Positions 22,913 to 24,316 of a DNA stretch of 24,316 bases are shown piece by piece. The translations under genes and the position numbers were made by a program. Numbering within the stretch: position 1 is the first letter of the stretch; the number at the start of each line of letters is the position of its first letter. The stretch comes from Taibaiella sp047605615 (GTDB lineage: Bacteria > Bacteroidota > Bacteroidia > Chitinophagales > Chitinophagaceae), in the NCBI GenBank assembly GCA_047605615.1, contig JASGFI010000031.1, positions 1 to 24,316 on the forward strand. The letters run 5' to 3'. The notes under the pieces were generated by a model. The model saw only the letters and a program-made list of their open reading frames with translations. It searched no databases and was not told where the DNA came from.

Positions 22913-24218
22913 GAAAAAATGCCGATAACCCTACCCACGCAGCCGCCGACATAGGCAGCAGCACCGGCAGGAAATAGCGGGCATTGGCCACAGGGCCGGT
23001 GACGAACGCAAAATAGGCCACAAAGCAAAACAAAAATAAACGAAGTTGCCAACCCAACCTTCGTTGGGCCAGGAACATGATAAAACCTGCAATTCTTATT
23101 ATGTTGAATATAATGGTTATTAATACCAAGGGCAGCAAAGTGTAACTTTTGATATAATGCCATGCGCCCAACAAGCCTTTGCTTTTCAGCTCCGTGACAA
23201 AATTAACCGGCGTGGTGCATTGGACGATAATGCCATAAATACCGGTCCTAAACAATTCCAAGCCAAGTTTGTCGGGGTCTATGAAAAAGCGAACGGATTC
23301 GCGGGTATGGTAAACGCCATAGTCGAAAAGGTGGCTTTTTATCAAGTATTTGCCCGTTTCGTTGGCATATAGATAGTTTTCTTGCAGGTTTTTTTTTGTG
23401 GCCAAGGTGTCGTAATACAACTGCATGATGCTGTCCGCCTTTGCGCCTTCCCTGTACCGCATCAAACCCGCAGCGTTCCAGCGCAACATATTCATGCTTT
23501 GCACGCTGGATATGTGGTAAAAACCCGTCCTGCTTTTGTTCCAGTAGCCATATCCACACATGGTTGCCAACGGAACCAGCACTGCCATGACCCCGGCAAG
23601 ATACCTGTTTCTTCTCCATAAACAACACAAAAAAAATGTAGTATGTATAAATAACAAAGGGTAAACAATGGGCTTGGTGAAAAATGCAAGCACCAACCAT
23701 AGCGACATAAGCCCCAGCCTGTTCACGGCTTTTTCTTGGATATTTTTCAGCACCGCAAGGCAGTACAGCATTGCGAAGGTTTGGAAAAGCATGTCGCATA
23801 CCACCATGTCGGCAAAGTACATCTGGGCAGGATAAGCGGCCACCATCAGCCAGTACCAAATCCCATTTTTTGCATTAAACAACCTTTTGAAAATGTTGTA
23901 TATCAATAGAATATTGAAAATAGAAAGTGCATTTTGAAAAATGACCAAGGGCAGGATTTTTTGCCCGAAAAACAGTTTGTTGACTATTAAAACGAAAGAG
24001 TAAACGGGCGGCCGTTGGGTCAATTTTACTACATCGAGCGGTAAAGCGGCATTGCCCGCATAGTAATAACCCCGCAGCATATTGTCGGCGAGGTACAGGT
24101 AATCGGGGCTGTCGCCATGGTAAAAATTGCCGAGGTGCAAGGCCGCCAAGAGCCATGCAAGGTGAACTAAAGTGATGAATAGCAGGGGGGCTGACAATTT
24201 GGTATTACCTTTATCCAT
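22878..24218 (-). CDS. GT-C (PMT/ArnT-like) membrane glycosyltransferase, paralogue B
   Basis: 446 residues, co-linear with paralogue A over the whole length: YHGDSPDYLYLADNM (34-48), TQRPPVYSFVL, CDMLFQTFAML, FTKPIVYPLLF, KSRTGFYHISSVQS (HISSVQS at 235-241) and FVTGPVANARYFLPVLLPM. The two genes are tandem duplicates, diverged but with the loop motifs kept, so both are probably active on different substrates or sugars. It is the first gene of the three-gene minus-strand operon. The predicted start is ATG 24218, followed by a polar N-terminus and the first membrane segment. The acceptor is unknown; lipid A, a glycolipid or an exported protein are possible. Confidence 0.7.
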   Translation of the reverse strand: MDKGNTKLSAPLLFITLVHLAWLLAALHLGNFYHGDSPDYLYLADNMLRGYYYAGNAALPLDVVKLTQRPPVYSFVLIVNKLFFGQKILPLVIFQNALSIFNILLIYNIFKRLFNAKNGIWYWLMVAAYPAQMYFADMVVCDMLFQTFAMLYCLAVLKNIQEKAVNRLGLMSLWLVLAFFTKPIVYPLLFIHTTFFLCCLWRRNRYLAGVMAVLVPLATMCGYGYWNKSRTGFYHISSVQSMNMLRWNAAGLMRYREGAKADSIMQLYYDTLATKKNLQENYLYANETGKYLIKSHLFDYGVYHTRESVRFFIDPDKLGLELFRTGIYGIIVQCTTPVNFVTELKSKGLLGAWHYIKSYTLLPLVLITIIFNIIRIAGFIMFLAQRRLGWQLRLFLFCFVAYFAFVTGPVANARYFLPVLLPMSAAAWVGLSAFFHGKKQQIVPKP

Positions 24219-24241
24219 TTAGTTTCGTTTTGGCTCGGCCT

Positions 24242-24249
24242 CAAAAATA
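24242..24249 (-). promoter_or_regulatory. Candidate -7 element for the glycosyltransferase operon
   Basis: TATTTTTG on the minus strand fits TAnnTTTG and lies about 24 bases before ATG 24218. The nearest TTTG upstream is 25 bases away, beyond the usual spacing, so this is a weak call. The remaining bases to the right edge are AT-rich with no gene seen. Confidence 0.35.
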
Positions 24250-24316
24250 ATATGGATTTTCCTTTAGTACACGACAAAAAATACAATTAATTGGATTGCC
24301 AATAAATTATTTGTAT

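Noticed and set aside
1..24316. CRISPR arrays, tRNA or rRNA genes, insertion sequences and integrases.
   Set aside because: I looked in the intergenic gaps and saw no regularly spaced repeats, cloverleaf-like sequences or transposase/integrase coding regions.

Overview
The window looks like a chromosomal segment from a Bacteroidota bacterium, probably of the Chitinophagales/Chitinophagaceae type. The reasons are several promoter candidates of the TTTG-N19-21-TAnnTTTG kind, start codons without clear Shine-Dalgarno sequences, and the family flavour of the proteins (S9 peptidase with a signal peptide, paired secreted housekeeping proteins, an elongation factor P with an NKTARAAAK loop, a mitochondrial-like citrate synthase). 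The lineage is an inference from family memory; no 16S or other direct marker is present.

Layout. (1) 1-1510: a strongly AT-rich restriction-modification end on the minus strand. A small Xre-type controller is followed, with a 1-base overlap, by an HsdR-like PD-(D/E)XK protein that runs off the left edge. (2) 1711-2747: folA (dihydrofolate reductase) overlapping a short, apparently degenerate methyltransferase-like gene. (3) 2730-6488, minus: a three-gene surface-polysaccharide operon (multi-pass membrane protein, Wzz-like chain-length protein, O-antigen ligase/polymerase). (4) 6586-8333, minus: prfA followed 5 bases later by an AT-richer HXXEE-type membrane protein. (5) 8513-13934, plus: a vWA-domain membrane protein, an inositol-monophosphatase-family enzyme, dut and a secreted S9 peptidase, ended by a 13-bp hairpin. 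(6) 14066-15477: divergent genes for a secreted glutathione peroxidase-like protein and a MORN-like secreted protein. (7) 15499-19813, minus: citrate synthase, accC, accB and efp, separated by two good intrinsic terminators. (8) 19939-24218, minus: three tightly packed GT-C-like membrane glycosyltransferases, two of them tandem paralogues.

How the genes fit together. The core is housekeeping: folate and dUTP metabolism, translation termination and EF-P, the first step of fatty-acid synthesis, and TCA cycle entry. Two blocks make or modify surface glycans (regions 3 and 8). The left edge is a probable horizontally acquired defence locus. The items most worth a second look are the EF-P that lacks the PGKG loop, the palindromic operator sitting on the -7 element of the R-M controller promoter, the shortened methyltransferase-like gene coupled to folA, the structured palindrome between citrate synthase and accC, and the tandem glycosyltransferase paralogues. 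I did not find CRISPR arrays, tRNA or rRNA genes, transposases or integrases.
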